A stretch of 64,000 bases of DNA, from the NCBI RefSeq assembly GCF_001682865.1, contig NZ_MAQX01000001.1:868001-932000 (forward strand), given 5' to 3'. Each line of letters starts with the position of its first letter. The stretch's first letter is position 1. Position numbers and translations under genes: made by a program. Positions 34,114 through 43,460 of the stretch are shown piece after piece. Source of the DNA: Bacillus sp. FJAT-26390. Lineage in GTDB: Bacteria > Bacillota > Bacilli > Paenibacillales > Paenibacillaceae. Under the pieces are notes generated by a model. It was not told the DNA's origin, did no database searches, and saw only the letters and a list, made by a program, of their open reading frames with translations.

Positions 34114-35448
34114 ATGAACAAAGCAGTAACGGTGTACCCGGCAGTAATCGATAGCTTAATAAGCAATCCCGGCATTGGCTTTATTGCAGCTCCAGGGTTA
34201 ATGGGCGACATCGGTGATGTATATGACAATAGAGGGGAGAAGAAAGAGAAATATAAATTTACGGAAGACAGCAGCACTTACAATCATCCGGATAGCAAAG
34301 TTTATTTCTGCAGCGTGCGTTGGAAGGATGTGGAAATCGAGAAAGACGTGTACAGATGGGAAGTGCTGGAGGAAAAATTGGACTATGCGAAATCCATTGG
34401 CTGTACGGCGGTGGTACGCTGCTCGCCGTACGCATTAAACGAAGAAGATGATATACCGGATTGGTTCCGAGCGGAAAACCCGGAGGAGCCCGAATTTCCT
34501 TTCTGGAGAGTAGATCCTCAGACAACACGATATGTTGACTATTGGGCTGATTTTATTAAAGCTTTTGCAATAAAGTACGATGGGCACCCTGTAATAAGCT
34601 CTATAGATCTAACGATTGTAGGAGCATGGGGGGAAGGCGGAGGAACTGAGTTTTTAAAGCCGGATGCCATTTCGTGTATTACAGATGCCTATTTGGATGG
34701 ATTTAAAATAACGCCTCTCCAAGCGCTTTTGCATGACCCGATGTCTATGGGAATAATTACGGATCGAAAGGAAAAAGTTGGCTTCCGTGTAGATTGTTTA
34801 GGTGATATGGGCGGTTTTCATGGAGAAGAATGGTCGCATATGACCGATTTCTACCCTCAGAATATACAGAACTTCAAGATGGAAAATGCTTGGGAGAAAG
34901 CTCCGGTTTTGTTTGAAGCATGCTGGCATATGAATGACTGGTATCTTCAGGGCTGGGATATTGATTACATCATTCAGGAAACGCTCAAATGGCATATTTC
35001 CTCCTTCAATAGCAAAGGAACGATCGTACCGGAGCCTTGGAAGGAAAATGTAAAGCAGTGGTTAAAAAAGATGGGTTACCGCTTTGAATTAAGAAAGTTC
35101 TCTTATGACTCTGAAGTAAGGGCGGGCGGGAATCTGGACATTGCTGCTTTGTGGGCTAATGTAGGTGTCGCTCCTATCTATAATCACTATCCGCTTGTTC
35201 TGAAGCTTAGAAGCCATGATCAGGCATATACGCTGTATAGCAGAGAAGATATAAGAGAATGGTTGCCGGATGAGGATATTGCTTGGGAGGAAAGCTTCTC
35301 AATACCTAGCGATGTTCCAGAAGGAGAGTACGTTTTAGAAATTGGCATCGAAACCGGCGTGAAAGAGATCGGAAATATAAAGCTTGCGATCGAAGGAAAC
35401 ACGGACGGCTATTACCAAATGGGTAAACTATTAATCAAGAGGGGATGA
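34114..35448 (+). CDS. Glycoside-hydrolase-like protein with C-terminal DUF4832 domain
   Basis: 444 residues without a signal peptide, so cytoplasmic. The N-terminal part looks like a TIM-barrel beta-galactosidase-like fold (VYFCSVRWKDVE, IGCTAVVRCSPYA, IDLTIVGAWGEGGGTEF). The final 110 residues form the beta-sandwich DUF4832 region (NVGVAPIYNHYPLVLKL). First gene of the LacI-controlled operon; probably acts on the oligosaccharide imported by the operon's ABC transporter. Substrate unknown. Confidence 0.75.
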   Translation: MNKAVTVYPAVIDSLISNPGIGFIAAPGLMGDIGDVYDNRGEKKEKYKFTEDSSTYNHPDSKVYFCSVRWKDVEIEKDVYRWEVLEEKLDYAKSIGCTAVVRCSPYALNEEDDIPDWFRAENPEEPEFPFWRVDPQTTRYVDYWADFIKAFAIKYDGHPVISSIDLTIVGAWGEGGGTEFLKPDAISCITDAYLDGFKITPLQALLHDPMSMGIITDRKEKVGFRVDCLGDMGGFHGEEWSHMTDFYPQNIQNFKMENAWEKAPVLFEACWHMNDWYLQGWDIDYIIQETLKWHISSFNSKGTIVPEPWKENVKQWLKKMGYRFELRKFSYDSEVRAGGNLDIAALWANVGVAPIYNHYPLVLKLRSHDQAYTLYSREDIREWLPDEDIAWEESFSIPSDVPEGEYVLEIGIETGVKEIGNIKLAIEGNTDGYYQMGKLLIKRG

Positions 35449-35455
35449 GTAGAAA

Positions 35456-36748
35456 TTGGAGATCAGATTGGATTTTAAAGAATCTATTGCTTACTGCAAT
35501 TTTGATTATTTACCTGAAGGTTTGGAAGACAAATATAATCGCTATCAACCGGATAACCATACACTCCTAATTCCACGCAATTTTTTATTTGATATTTTTG
35601 AGCAATATCAAATCCCTGAGTATACACGGCAATTGCTGATTCATGGAATCGAAGCAATAGAAAATGATAGAGTGCTGTTTCTTTTCACATCATTTTTAGT
35701 GGGAGATCTTTGCTCCGCGCGTAATCGCTGTGATGAAGACTTCTATACGAATATGACTCCGGGATGCATGAAGCAATATGGTGAATTATATTCTTTTCTT
35801 TTGCTGCTTGCCTGCGTAGTCCCTTCTATGGAAATGCTGGAAAAGCGCGGAATACCGATCGAGTATTACGAAAAAATACCTCATCAGCCCCTGAAGGCTC
35901 AATTCGAAAAATTAGTGGCACATGGTGATTCCAAAGTCCATGACTTCCCGTGGGATATGAATTTTTATACTTGTTCCATATTTCGATTAGATCGATTTCT
36001 CTTTATCCCATACCGATTTGAAGATCGCTTCACGATGTTTCGCCATGTAAATACACAGAAAGTTATTGCACTACGGCATGCGGGAGAAGAGTTCCGCAGC
36101 GATGGTCAACGGAATGGCATCAATGATGTTTTTGATCAACGAGGGCATTTCACTTCGCAATGGGACGAAAATGCTGATTGCATCATAGCTAATCGGATTA
36201 ATCCAATGGGTTTCGTTGAAAGAGAACCAACTTCAATTGCAAAGAAGGAATGGGAACCGGTTCTTCAGAAAGGGGACACCCTTTTAGCGCTTCATATTCC
36301 ATCTGGACCCGGTTATACACCCGACAGGCTGAAAAATTCGATGCAAATGGCTACCGAATTGTACGCCAAATATTTTCCGGAGTTATGTATAAAAGGTTTT
36401 TGGAGTGCAAGCTGGCTTTATGATACTAGATTATCACTCCTATTAGACAATGAAAAAAGCAATATCGTGCTTGTCCAAAACCAGTTTTATAATTATCCAA
36501 CACTTGAAGGGGACGGCATGCTGCGTTATGAGCTCTTTGGAGACCGTGAGGCAGATCCTGTCCATAGCCCGATCCAATTCACAACTTCGTTGCAAAAAGC
36601 AGCAGCAGCGTATATGAGGACCGGAGCCCGGTTTAATACATTAAGCATGATTGTTTTGAAGGAAGAAATCGAAAAGATTGGCAGCATGCCCTATATATCA
36701 GCTGCCGATAACGAAAAATTTATTCAAACAGTAGACAGCCATTTATAA
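35456..36748 (+). CDS. GNAT-like acyltransferase (NAT_N plus GNAT_C type)
   Basis: 430 residues from a TTG 7 bp after the previous stop. The C-terminal half matches the GNAT_C pattern (GDTLLALHIPSGPGYTPDRL, FPELCIKGFWSASWLYDTRL, NIVLVQNQFY); the N-terminal half fits the associated NAT_N domain. Such proteins are annotated as acyltransferases and recur in Bacillota sugar operons. Acceptor and donor are not known; acetylation of a sugar is plausible from context. Confidence 0.7.
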   Translation: MEIRLDFKESIAYCNFDYLPEGLEDKYNRYQPDNHTLLIPRNFLFDIFEQYQIPEYTRQLLIHGIEAIENDRVLFLFTSFLVGDLCSARNRCDEDFYTNMTPGCMKQYGELYSFLLLLACVVPSMEMLEKRGIPIEYYEKIPHQPLKAQFEKLVAHGDSKVHDFPWDMNFYTCSIFRLDRFLFIPYRFEDRFTMFRHVNTQKVIALRHAGEEFRSDGQRNGINDVFDQRGHFTSQWDENADCIIANRINPMGFVEREPTSIAKKEWEPVLQKGDTLLALHIPSGPGYTPDRLKNSMQMATELYAKYFPELCIKGFWSASWLYDTRLSLLLDNEKSNIVLVQNQFYNYPTLEGDGMLRYELFGDREADPVHSPIQFTTSLQKAAAAYMRTGARFNTLSMIVLKEEIEKIGSMPYISAADNEKFIQTVDSHL

Positions 36749-36761
36749 GGGAGGTGATTGG

Positions 36762-37847
36762 ATGGGGAAATATTCGCTTGAAAGCTACGAGAAGTATAAA
36801 TCCATAAAAATCCGGCCTAATCCATTACCAAGGAATGAAAATCTTTTGAAAAATGGACCGTTTACATATGTTTCATTTTCATGGGTAGAACTGGAGCCAA
36901 CTAGAGGAGAATATAGACTCGAAAAGGTGAAAGAAGCCATAAGCACAGCAACAAATCCTATCCTGGTGCTCAAACCTGATTTACCTTTGTGGGTAAAGGA
37001 ACATGCCAATGATTGTTTTGCAGCCTTAATAAGAAAAGTCGGAAGCTACATAGACACAGTCAGTCGTCTTGCGGGCGTTGTGATCTCGACACTGGCTGAA
37101 AGCAACGAAGAATGGAGTGCCTATATAGATTCGTTTGAAGAGCTGAATCTTCTTGCCGATCTCCACAATGAAAGACTGATTCATTATTTAAGGGAGCATA
37201 GCCGTGGGTTTGGCTTGCTGGTAAAGTGCAGTGAACATAATTGGATTGCATGCTGCGAAGCCTTTGCCAAACAAAAGCTGCAGCATGTTTGGAAGAGTTA
37301 CCCGGTTGTCCTTCATATAACCGATAACGTATGCGGACCTCATATTAGGCGCGAGTCATACCGGTGGCATGCAAGCCTCTCCAATCTAAATGCAGAGCTC
37401 GGATATTCTCTTGCCTTGCGAAGGCTGACTTATCCAGAGACCGTTTCCAGTGAGGGCAGCCTACCGCTTCGTTTCTGGTTTGTGAACACGGGGAGCGCTA
37501 GGGTTTACCGTGAATTCAGTCTCTGGGTGAAATTGGAGCAAGGGGATGTATCTTATGAACTCCCAATGCGTGCCGCGACGCAATTTTGGTTGACAGGAGA
37601 TCTTGTCCATAACGAAATTATACAATTGCCGAATATGGAGCCGGGAAATTACAAGCTAAGCATAGCCTTATTTTTCAAAGACCGATCCTATATCAAACTA
37701 GATATACAAAGCAACGAACAGGATGGGTACTATGAGGCAGGTACTGTAGAAGTCAAAGTTACAAGTGAGGATCCGCTTTTGAATATATGGGATAGCTATT
37801 ATCCGGAAGGTTATTATCCGCTGGAAGACCCTAAGGTACCGGAATAG
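36762..37847 (+). CDS. DUF4832-related protein, divergent second copy
   Basis: 361 residues. It shares the architecture of the 34114 product but with a shortened and more divergent barrel (YVSFSWVELEPTRGEYRL) and a clearer C-terminal beta-sandwich (LPLRFWFVNTGSARVYREF). Loss of barrel length suggests a binding or regulatory role rather than full catalysis. RBS GGGAGGTGA. Tightly operonic. Confidence 0.65.
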   Translation: MGKYSLESYEKYKSIKIRPNPLPRNENLLKNGPFTYVSFSWVELEPTRGEYRLEKVKEAISTATNPILVLKPDLPLWVKEHANDCFAALIRKVGSYIDTVSRLAGVVISTLAESNEEWSAYIDSFEELNLLADLHNERLIHYLREHSRGFGLLVKCSEHNWIACCEAFAKQKLQHVWKSYPVVLHITDNVCGPHIRRESYRWHASLSNLNAELGYSLALRRLTYPETVSSEGSLPLRFWFVNTGSARVYREFSLWVKLEQGDVSYELPMRAATQFWLTGDLVHNEIIQLPNMEPGNYKLSIALFFKDRSYIKLDIQSNEQDGYYEAGTVEVKVTSEDPLLNIWDSYYPEGYYPLEDPKVPE

Positions 37848-37895
37848 AAATAGAGAGCGTCACGGACCATAAAACATACGCTGGAGGTAGTTGAT

Positions 37896-39161
37896 TTGAA
37901 GCTGGCATTAATCGGAGCAGGGCAAAGAGGCATGATTTACTCAGAGTACGCGAGCAAACGTGCGGAAATTGTTGCGGTAGTTGACCCAAATGACATCAGA
38001 AGAAAGGCTGCTGCAGAAGAGTTCGGCATTCCGCAGGAGAAACAATTTAAATCGGTAGATGAATTTTATGGCTTAGGAAAAATTTGCGATGCCCTTATTA
38101 TTTCTTCTATGGACAGAGATCATTATACGCAGACGATGGAGGCGCTTGAGCTTGGTTATGACATTCTATTGGAAAAGCCTATTTCGCCGAGTCCTGAGGA
38201 ATGTTTAAGAATTCAACAAAAAGCGAATGAAAAAGGGCGCAAAGTTATCGTTTGCCATGTGCTCCGATATACGAATTTTTTTGCGGAAATAAAAAAAATC
38301 ATAGATAGCAATGAGCTTGGTAAGGTAATAACCATTCAACATAATGAGAACGTCGGAAATTATCATATGGCGCATTCATTCGTCAGGGGCAATTGGAGAA
38401 GAAGCGACCTAGCGAGTCCTATCATTATGCAGAAGTCCTGTCATGACATGGATATTTTATCATGGTTAGTAGATAGTGATGCGAAGCGGATTTCCTCTTA
38501 CGGCGACCTGACTTATTTTAAAGAAGAGAATGCACCAGCAAATAGCGCTGATCGATGCTTAGACTGCGCCGTAGCTGCCGATTGCCGATTCGATGCAAGA
38601 AAAGCCTATCTCCCCATAAGGGGACAATGGCCGGCTACTACGATCTCAGTGGATCAGACAGAGGAAGGATTGTTGAAGGCTCTTGAAACAAGTCCATACG
38701 GACGCTGTGTTTATCGATCGGATAATAATGTTTGCGATCATCAAGCGACCGTGATTGAGTTTAAAAATGGCGTTACCGTAACGTTTAATTTGAGCGGATT
38801 TACAAATAAGATGTATCGAACGATAAAAATTATGTGTGAGCATGGAGAAATTAGAGGAGATGACAGCTTAAATAGGATAGAAGTGACTAGATTTACTTCT
38901 AATATGGCTGAACGATACGAGCAAACCGTCATCCTGCCGGCGTCCATGAGCGGCGGACATAACGGCGGCGATACAGGACTGATGATTGACTTCTTGGATA
39001 ATTTAGAAAACCAAAACAGCAACAGCAGGTCTTCCATCGATAGGTCCGTGGAAAGTCACATTATGGCATATGCAGCTGAGAAAGCAAGAGTTACTGGCGC
39101 TGTGATTGATATCGACCACTTGAAGAAAGAGCTGCAAGGAACATTAGAGGTTAATCGCTAG
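37896..39161 (+). CDS. Gfo/Idh/MocA family NAD(P)-dependent oxidoreductase
   Basis: 421 residues, TTG start after GGAGGTAG. N-terminal Rossmann fold (LALIGAGQRGMIYSEYAS), family motif DILLEKPISPSPEE, then the substrate domain. A CLDCAVAADCRF segment near 215-226 is a cysteine cluster seen in one subgroup of the family. Probably oxidises or epimerises the sugar delivered by this operon. Confidence 0.9.
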   Translation: MKLALIGAGQRGMIYSEYASKRAEIVAVVDPNDIRRKAAAEEFGIPQEKQFKSVDEFYGLGKICDALIISSMDRDHYTQTMEALELGYDILLEKPISPSPEECLRIQQKANEKGRKVIVCHVLRYTNFFAEIKKIIDSNELGKVITIQHNENVGNYHMAHSFVRGNWRRSDLASPIIMQKSCHDMDILSWLVDSDAKRISSYGDLTYFKEENAPANSADRCLDCAVAADCRFDARKAYLPIRGQWPATTISVDQTEEGLLKALETSPYGRCVYRSDNNVCDHQATVIEFKNGVTVTFNLSGFTNKMYRTIKIMCEHGEIRGDDSLNRIEVTRFTSNMAERYEQTVILPASMSGGHNGGDTGLMIDFLDNLENQNSNSRSSIDRSVESHIMAYAAEKARVTGAVIDIDHLKKELQGTLEVNR

Positions 39162-39186
39162 ATAACGATGCAAAGGTAGTGATGTA

Positions 39187-40113
39187 ATGAGTTTAATAGT
39201 GAAAGGATTTCTATATGAGATAAAGAAAAACAGAATATTGTATCTCATGTGTGTGCCTGCTCTTATTGTGCTAATTATGTTCTGCTATATCCCTTTTGCA
39301 GGGATATGGATGGCGTTTACCGATTTTAATGTAGTTGATGGAATATTTGGCAGCAAATTTGTTGGTCTGGACAATTTCACCTACTTTTTTTCTAAAAACA
39401 GCATGGGCTGGAAGGTTACTTATAACACCTTATACATTAACTTTTTTGGCCTTATATTAGGCATTATTGTTCCTGTCAGCATCGCTGTTTTCTTAAACGA
39501 GATAAGGCATAAGGCATTCAAACGAGTAGCTCAAAGCATGATGTTTTTTCCGTATTTCATATCATGGGTTGTAGTTGGCGCCATACTCTACGGGATCTTC
39601 TCGACGGATGTAGGTGTTGCCAATCATATTTTGGCGTTTTTCGGGGCAGATCCGATCAGGTGGTATTCAGAACCAAAGTATTGGAAATGGATCATTATTC
39701 TTTCAAGCGTATGGAAGTGGAGCGGATATAGCTCTATCCTTTACATGGCTGCAATGGCTAACTTTGATGGAAGCCTGTATGAAGCAGCTAAGGTAGATGG
39801 CGCAAATAAGCTGCAGCGTATTGTTTTCTTAACGATTCCTATGTTAAAGCCTACTATCATTGTCTTGACTTTACTGAGTGTTGGACGGATCTTTTACGGA
39901 GACTTTGGAATGATTTATGGGATTGTCGGCAATAACCCGGTATTAATTGACGAGGTGACGGTAATCGATACTTATGTCTACCAGTCTATGCGTACTTTGG
40001 GCTTTTCTTATTCGACCGCAATCGGATTATTTCAGTCGCTTATGGGATTAATTCTAATTACTGCAGCAAATAAATCGGCTAAGAAAATAAATGATGGAGA
40101 GGGTCTATTTTAA
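39187..40113 (+). CDS. Carbohydrate ABC transporter permease (LplB/MalF-like)
   Basis: 308 residues with six predicted membrane helices and the EAA loop motif YEAAKVDGANKLQRIVFLTIP. LplB-type N-terminus (VPALIVLIMFCYIPFAGIWM). Forms a heteromeric channel with the next gene product. The shared MsmX-type ATPase is usually encoded elsewhere; none is in this operon. Confidence 0.93.
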   Translation: MSLIVKGFLYEIKKNRILYLMCVPALIVLIMFCYIPFAGIWMAFTDFNVVDGIFGSKFVGLDNFTYFFSKNSMGWKVTYNTLYINFFGLILGIIVPVSIAVFLNEIRHKAFKRVAQSMMFFPYFISWVVVGAILYGIFSTDVGVANHILAFFGADPIRWYSEPKYWKWIIILSSVWKWSGYSSILYMAAMANFDGSLYEAAKVDGANKLQRIVFLTIPMLKPTIIVLTLLSVGRIFYGDFGMIYGIVGNNPVLIDEVTVIDTYVYQSMRTLGFSYSTAIGLFQSLMGLILITAANKSAKKINDGEGLF

Positions 40114-40115
40114 CA

Positions 40116-41009
40116 ATGGAAACTAATAGATGGCTTGGAGATAGACTTGTAAAAAGCTTGTCGTACTGTTTTATTGGCCTATTTGCGCTCGTTTGTCTAT
40201 ACCCTCTTGTATTAACCCTTAGCGTTTCCTTCTCATCCGAACAGGAGATTGTTAGAAATGGCTATTCAATCATCCCTCTGACTCCAAGCTTGGATACGTA
40301 TAAATATATATTTGTTAACAGTGGAATGAAGATACTGAAATCGTATGGCGTAACCATCTTTGTAACCGTAGTTGGCACGGTAAGCGCATTGCTTATTACG
40401 AGCATGATTGCATTCTCGATATCCGTCAAAAAGCTGAGGTACCGTAACGCAATCGCATTTATTAGTAATTTTACGATTATTTTTTCAGCAGGCTTGATTC
40501 CATGGTACATGGTTAGCGTCAATTATTACGGATTGAAAAACAGTATTTTGGCATTAATCATACCTTCCGTTTTTAGCGTTTGGAATATGTTTTTGATGCG
40601 TACGTATTTTGCAAGCATTTCGCCGTCTTTGTATGAAGCAGCGGAGATGGATGGAGCAAATTATTTTACGATCTATATCAAAATAGCCCTTCCTTTAAGC
40701 AAAACCGCGCTGCTAACGGTAGGTTTAATGTATGCGCTTAGTTATTGGAACGATTGGTGGAATGCACTTATCTTCATTAACGATAAAGATTTATTTCCGT
40801 TGCAATATTATCTCTACAATATCTTATCTAACGTAAATGCGATCAGCTCCGGCCGTATTCCATCAGGTGCTTCAGGCAACATAACGCTCCCCGCAGAAAC
40901 AGTGAAGATGGCTATAACCGTTATCACAATCGGACCTATTATTTTCCTATTCCCGTTCATTCAAAAGTATTTCGTTCATGGTATTATGGCAGGCGCAGTC
41001 AAGGAATAA
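40116..41009 (+). CDS. Carbohydrate ABC transporter permease (LplC/MalG-like)
   Basis: 297 residues, six helices, EAA motif YEAAEMDGANYFTIYIKIALP. Starts 3 bp after the partner permease stop. Confidence 0.93.
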   Translation: METNRWLGDRLVKSLSYCFIGLFALVCLYPLVLTLSVSFSSEQEIVRNGYSIIPLTPSLDTYKYIFVNSGMKILKSYGVTIFVTVVGTVSALLITSMIAFSISVKKLRYRNAIAFISNFTIIFSAGLIPWYMVSVNYYGLKNSILALIIPSVFSVWNMFLMRTYFASISPSLYEAAEMDGANYFTIYIKIALPLSKTALLTVGLMYALSYWNDWWNALIFINDKDLFPLQYYLYNILSNVNAISSGRIPSGASGNITLPAETVKMAITVITIGPIIFLFPFIQKYFVHGIMAGAVKE

Positions 41010-41075
41010 GCGATATATGGTTTGCAGCCTATCAAGGCTTTACATATATTAACCATTTTATTGGGAGGGTTATCC

Positions 41076-42533
41076 ATGAAAACAAGGAAAATGCTTATCT
41101 TTTTGGTTTTAATGCTAGTGTCCATTTCTATACTGGCAGCCTGTAGCGACAAAAAAGAGGTTGAGGGGAAGCTCGAAACACTTACCATTTTATACCCTGG
41201 GGACGAAAGTGATCGCATGACTGAATTTCTTCAAAATGAATTTTCAGAGAAAATGGCAGCCGATCTTGGCTTAAAGGTAAAAGTAATATTTGTACCATGG
41301 TCGCAGTATTGGGAGCAAAAAGATATCATGCTGGCTGCAAATGAACCTATTGATCTGTATTGGGATGGCCTTCCTGACCTTTCTACTATTGTTAATAAGA
41401 AGCAAAGCATGCCGTTAGATGATTTAATTAAGGAATATGGCCAGGATATGCTTAAAGTTTTGCCGATGGAACAGTTTCAAGGGGCAGTAATCGATGGAAA
41501 AATTCATGGCATTCCCTCTGCGTATGCTCCATCCTCTGCCATGTACCAACTGGTAGCCGTGCGTCAGGATATACTAGAGGCAGTTGGTATGAGCGAAGTG
41601 AAAACAGCTGATGATTTAAAAGAGTTTGCAACAAGGGCGGCAACAAAGTTTCCGGAAATGAAGGGGCCTGCCGATATTGTCTTCAAGCCTCTAACCAGGT
41701 ATTTTACCGAAGAGCAATATAACTTCATTGCAGTAGAAGATTTGGTTGTATTTGGGGAAGACAGCAAAAAAGCGTACAGTTACTATGAATCGGACGCTTT
41801 CCAGAAAGTGGCGAAGTTTAACCGCGGCATGTATGATGCAGGGCTGTATTCGGAGGATCTGACCATTAAATACAATGAAAGAGACTCCCGCATGCAGACA
41901 GGCTTATACTTATGGGTTGAAGGCTCCCTAGGCAAGGAAATGGAAATTATTGATGCGATAAAAGCCAATGCACCGGATGCTAGAGTTAAAACTTATCTTT
42001 TGGCAGACGAAAAACCTCGTTATATTACAGCAACAGGCGGAGAAGTTCTAGGCGTACCTGTAACTGCCCCCAATCCAGAAGGTGCTATAAAATTTGTCAA
42101 CTGGATTTATAAATCCAAAGAAAATTATCAATTAGCACTCTATGGTGTCGAAGGCAAGGATTACGAGATCGTAGATGGAAGAATCAAAAAGCTGACCTCT
42201 AATGAGTTTTTCTATGAATGGATGTTTAGAAACCAGAATTATCAAATGTTTGGGCCGGATGTAGCACAAGAGTCTATCGATAATTATAAAAGCTGGGATG
42301 ATAAGGCGATCTTATCCGCTTCATTGGGCTTCCGATTTAATAATGAGAAAGTAAAATTGATAGAAACTGCCCTGAAAGAAGTCGCAGGCAAGGACCTAGC
42401 TGCTATACGCTCAGGTTTTGTGGATTTTGAAACGGGATATCCGAAGGCTATTAAGAAGCTTAAAGCGGCTGGGATCGATGAATACGTCGCTGAGATCCAG
42501 CGTCAGTTGGATGAGTTTTTGGCTAGCAAGTAA
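41076..42533 (+). CDS. Carbohydrate ABC transporter substrate-binding lipoprotein
   Basis: 485 residues from the ATG at 41076 after GGGAGGG; an upstream in-frame ATG at 41022 would bury the signal peptide. Signal MKTRKMLIFLVLMLVSISI with lipobox LAAC. Fits the large LplA/YtcQ-type class of solute-binding proteins (DKKAYSYYESDAFQKVAKF-like core). It is encoded last in the operon, after both permeases. Confidence 0.9.
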   Translation: MKTRKMLIFLVLMLVSISILAACSDKKEVEGKLETLTILYPGDESDRMTEFLQNEFSEKMAADLGLKVKVIFVPWSQYWEQKDIMLAANEPIDLYWDGLPDLSTIVNKKQSMPLDDLIKEYGQDMLKVLPMEQFQGAVIDGKIHGIPSAYAPSSAMYQLVAVRQDILEAVGMSEVKTADDLKEFATRAATKFPEMKGPADIVFKPLTRYFTEEQYNFIAVEDLVVFGEDSKKAYSYYESDAFQKVAKFNRGMYDAGLYSEDLTIKYNERDSRMQTGLYLWVEGSLGKEMEIIDAIKANAPDARVKTYLLADEKPRYITATGGEVLGVPVTAPNPEGAIKFVNWIYKSKENYQLALYGVEGKDYEIVDGRIKKLTSNEFFYEWMFRNQNYQMFGPDVAQESIDNYKSWDDKAILSASLGFRFNNEKVKLIETALKEVAGKDLAAIRSGFVDFETGYPKAIKKLKAAGIDEYVAEIQRQLDEFLASK

Positions 42534-42562
42534 AGAGATATCAATTGAATAACTAGAGGATG

Positions 42563-42592
42563 AGCAGGCCTACTGTGGCCTGCTTATTTTTA
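42563..42592 (+). terminator. Operon terminator
   Basis: Stem AGCAGGCC/GGCCTGCT, loop TACTGT, then TATTTTTA. Confidence 0.85.
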
Positions 42593-42650
42593 TTTAGTTG
42601 GAATGATCAAACAATCAACCGCTGGCTTAATGACAGGGTAACAAGCAGAG

Positions 42651-42672
42651 TCACCTGTAAGGGTGATTTTTT
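42651..42672 (+). terminator. Small second terminator
   Basis: Stem TCACC/GGTGA, 6-base loop, then TTTTTT. Confidence 0.55.
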
Positions 42673-42733
42673 CATGCCGGGCGTTATGCAAGAAATAAAT
42701 AAGAATTAAGAATGAGAAACGACAACATTCGCC

Positions 42734-43163
42734 ATGCCGATGTTCTCGTTATCGAAGCCAACGGGAACTTATCAGGTAGGAACGGTAGCGTATCATTGGA
42801 CAGACGAGAAACGCGCAGAAAATTTTGCAAAGGAGCCGCAAGCGAAACGTGAGTTGATGGTTCAAATTTGTTATCCCGCGGTAGAAGGCAGCGGCAAGAA
42901 ACAAGGCCATTATTTGTGAAATTCGCCGGAGGTGAAGACGGCAATCGTAACCAGAATATGTTCCAAGCTGAAGAGCTCGCAAGTCAGGGCTACATCTTGG
43001 TCGGCACCGATTATACCTATAATGCAGGCGCGACGGTATTTCCGGATGGAAGAACGGTGGAGTATTGGACCGAAGACGAGCCAAACACCAATGCGGAGTA
43101 CGACAAAGGATGTCTTTATGGGTTAACGATGCCGCGTTCGTGCTCGACGAATTGGAAGAGTTG
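42734..43163 (+). pseudogene. Decayed PAF-acetylhydrolase-like alpha/beta hydrolase
   Basis: Three pieces of one protein family lie in three frames: MFSLSKPTGTYQVGTVAYHW with RELMVQICYPA (to about 42915); then MFQAEELASQGYILVGTDY and NAGATVFPDGRTVEYW (to about 43110); then NDAAFVLDELEELN (to 43163). The piece between the first two, including the central hydrolase region, is missing. At least two frameshifts and an internal deletion make it non-functional. Confidence 0.75.
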
Positions 43164-43165
43164 AA

Positions 43166-43303
43166 CCGTGGTGGAGAACCACGATCATCTCCGCATTCGT
43201 CATCGAGTTCGCCGTCTACGCGACGAATAATGGGACTACGCTCACCACGCACCACGGTCTGAAGCTAACCCTGACGGCTATCGGAGTGGCGGGTACAGTT
43301 TGA
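43166..43303 (+). pseudogene. C-terminal fragment of an unrelated membrane protein
   Basis: Immediately after the hydrolase relic the frame at 43166 reads PWWRTTIISAFVIEFAVYAT, then a polar turn and a hydrophobic end before a TGA. This looks like the last helices of a small membrane protein. The abrupt junction implies a deletion joined two decaying genes. Confidence 0.4.
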
Positions 43304-43460
43304 TAGATTGGACTGTCTTAAGCTATACTGCCATGTCATTTTACTTACGCGACTAGGGATTTACTCTCATTTTTGTGCTGAACAATGTAGATTAGAAGGA
43401 TTTTCCTCTGTTGCTGTCGAAATTCGTAGAACAAGTCTTTGAAATGGAGGAAAGCTAGCT

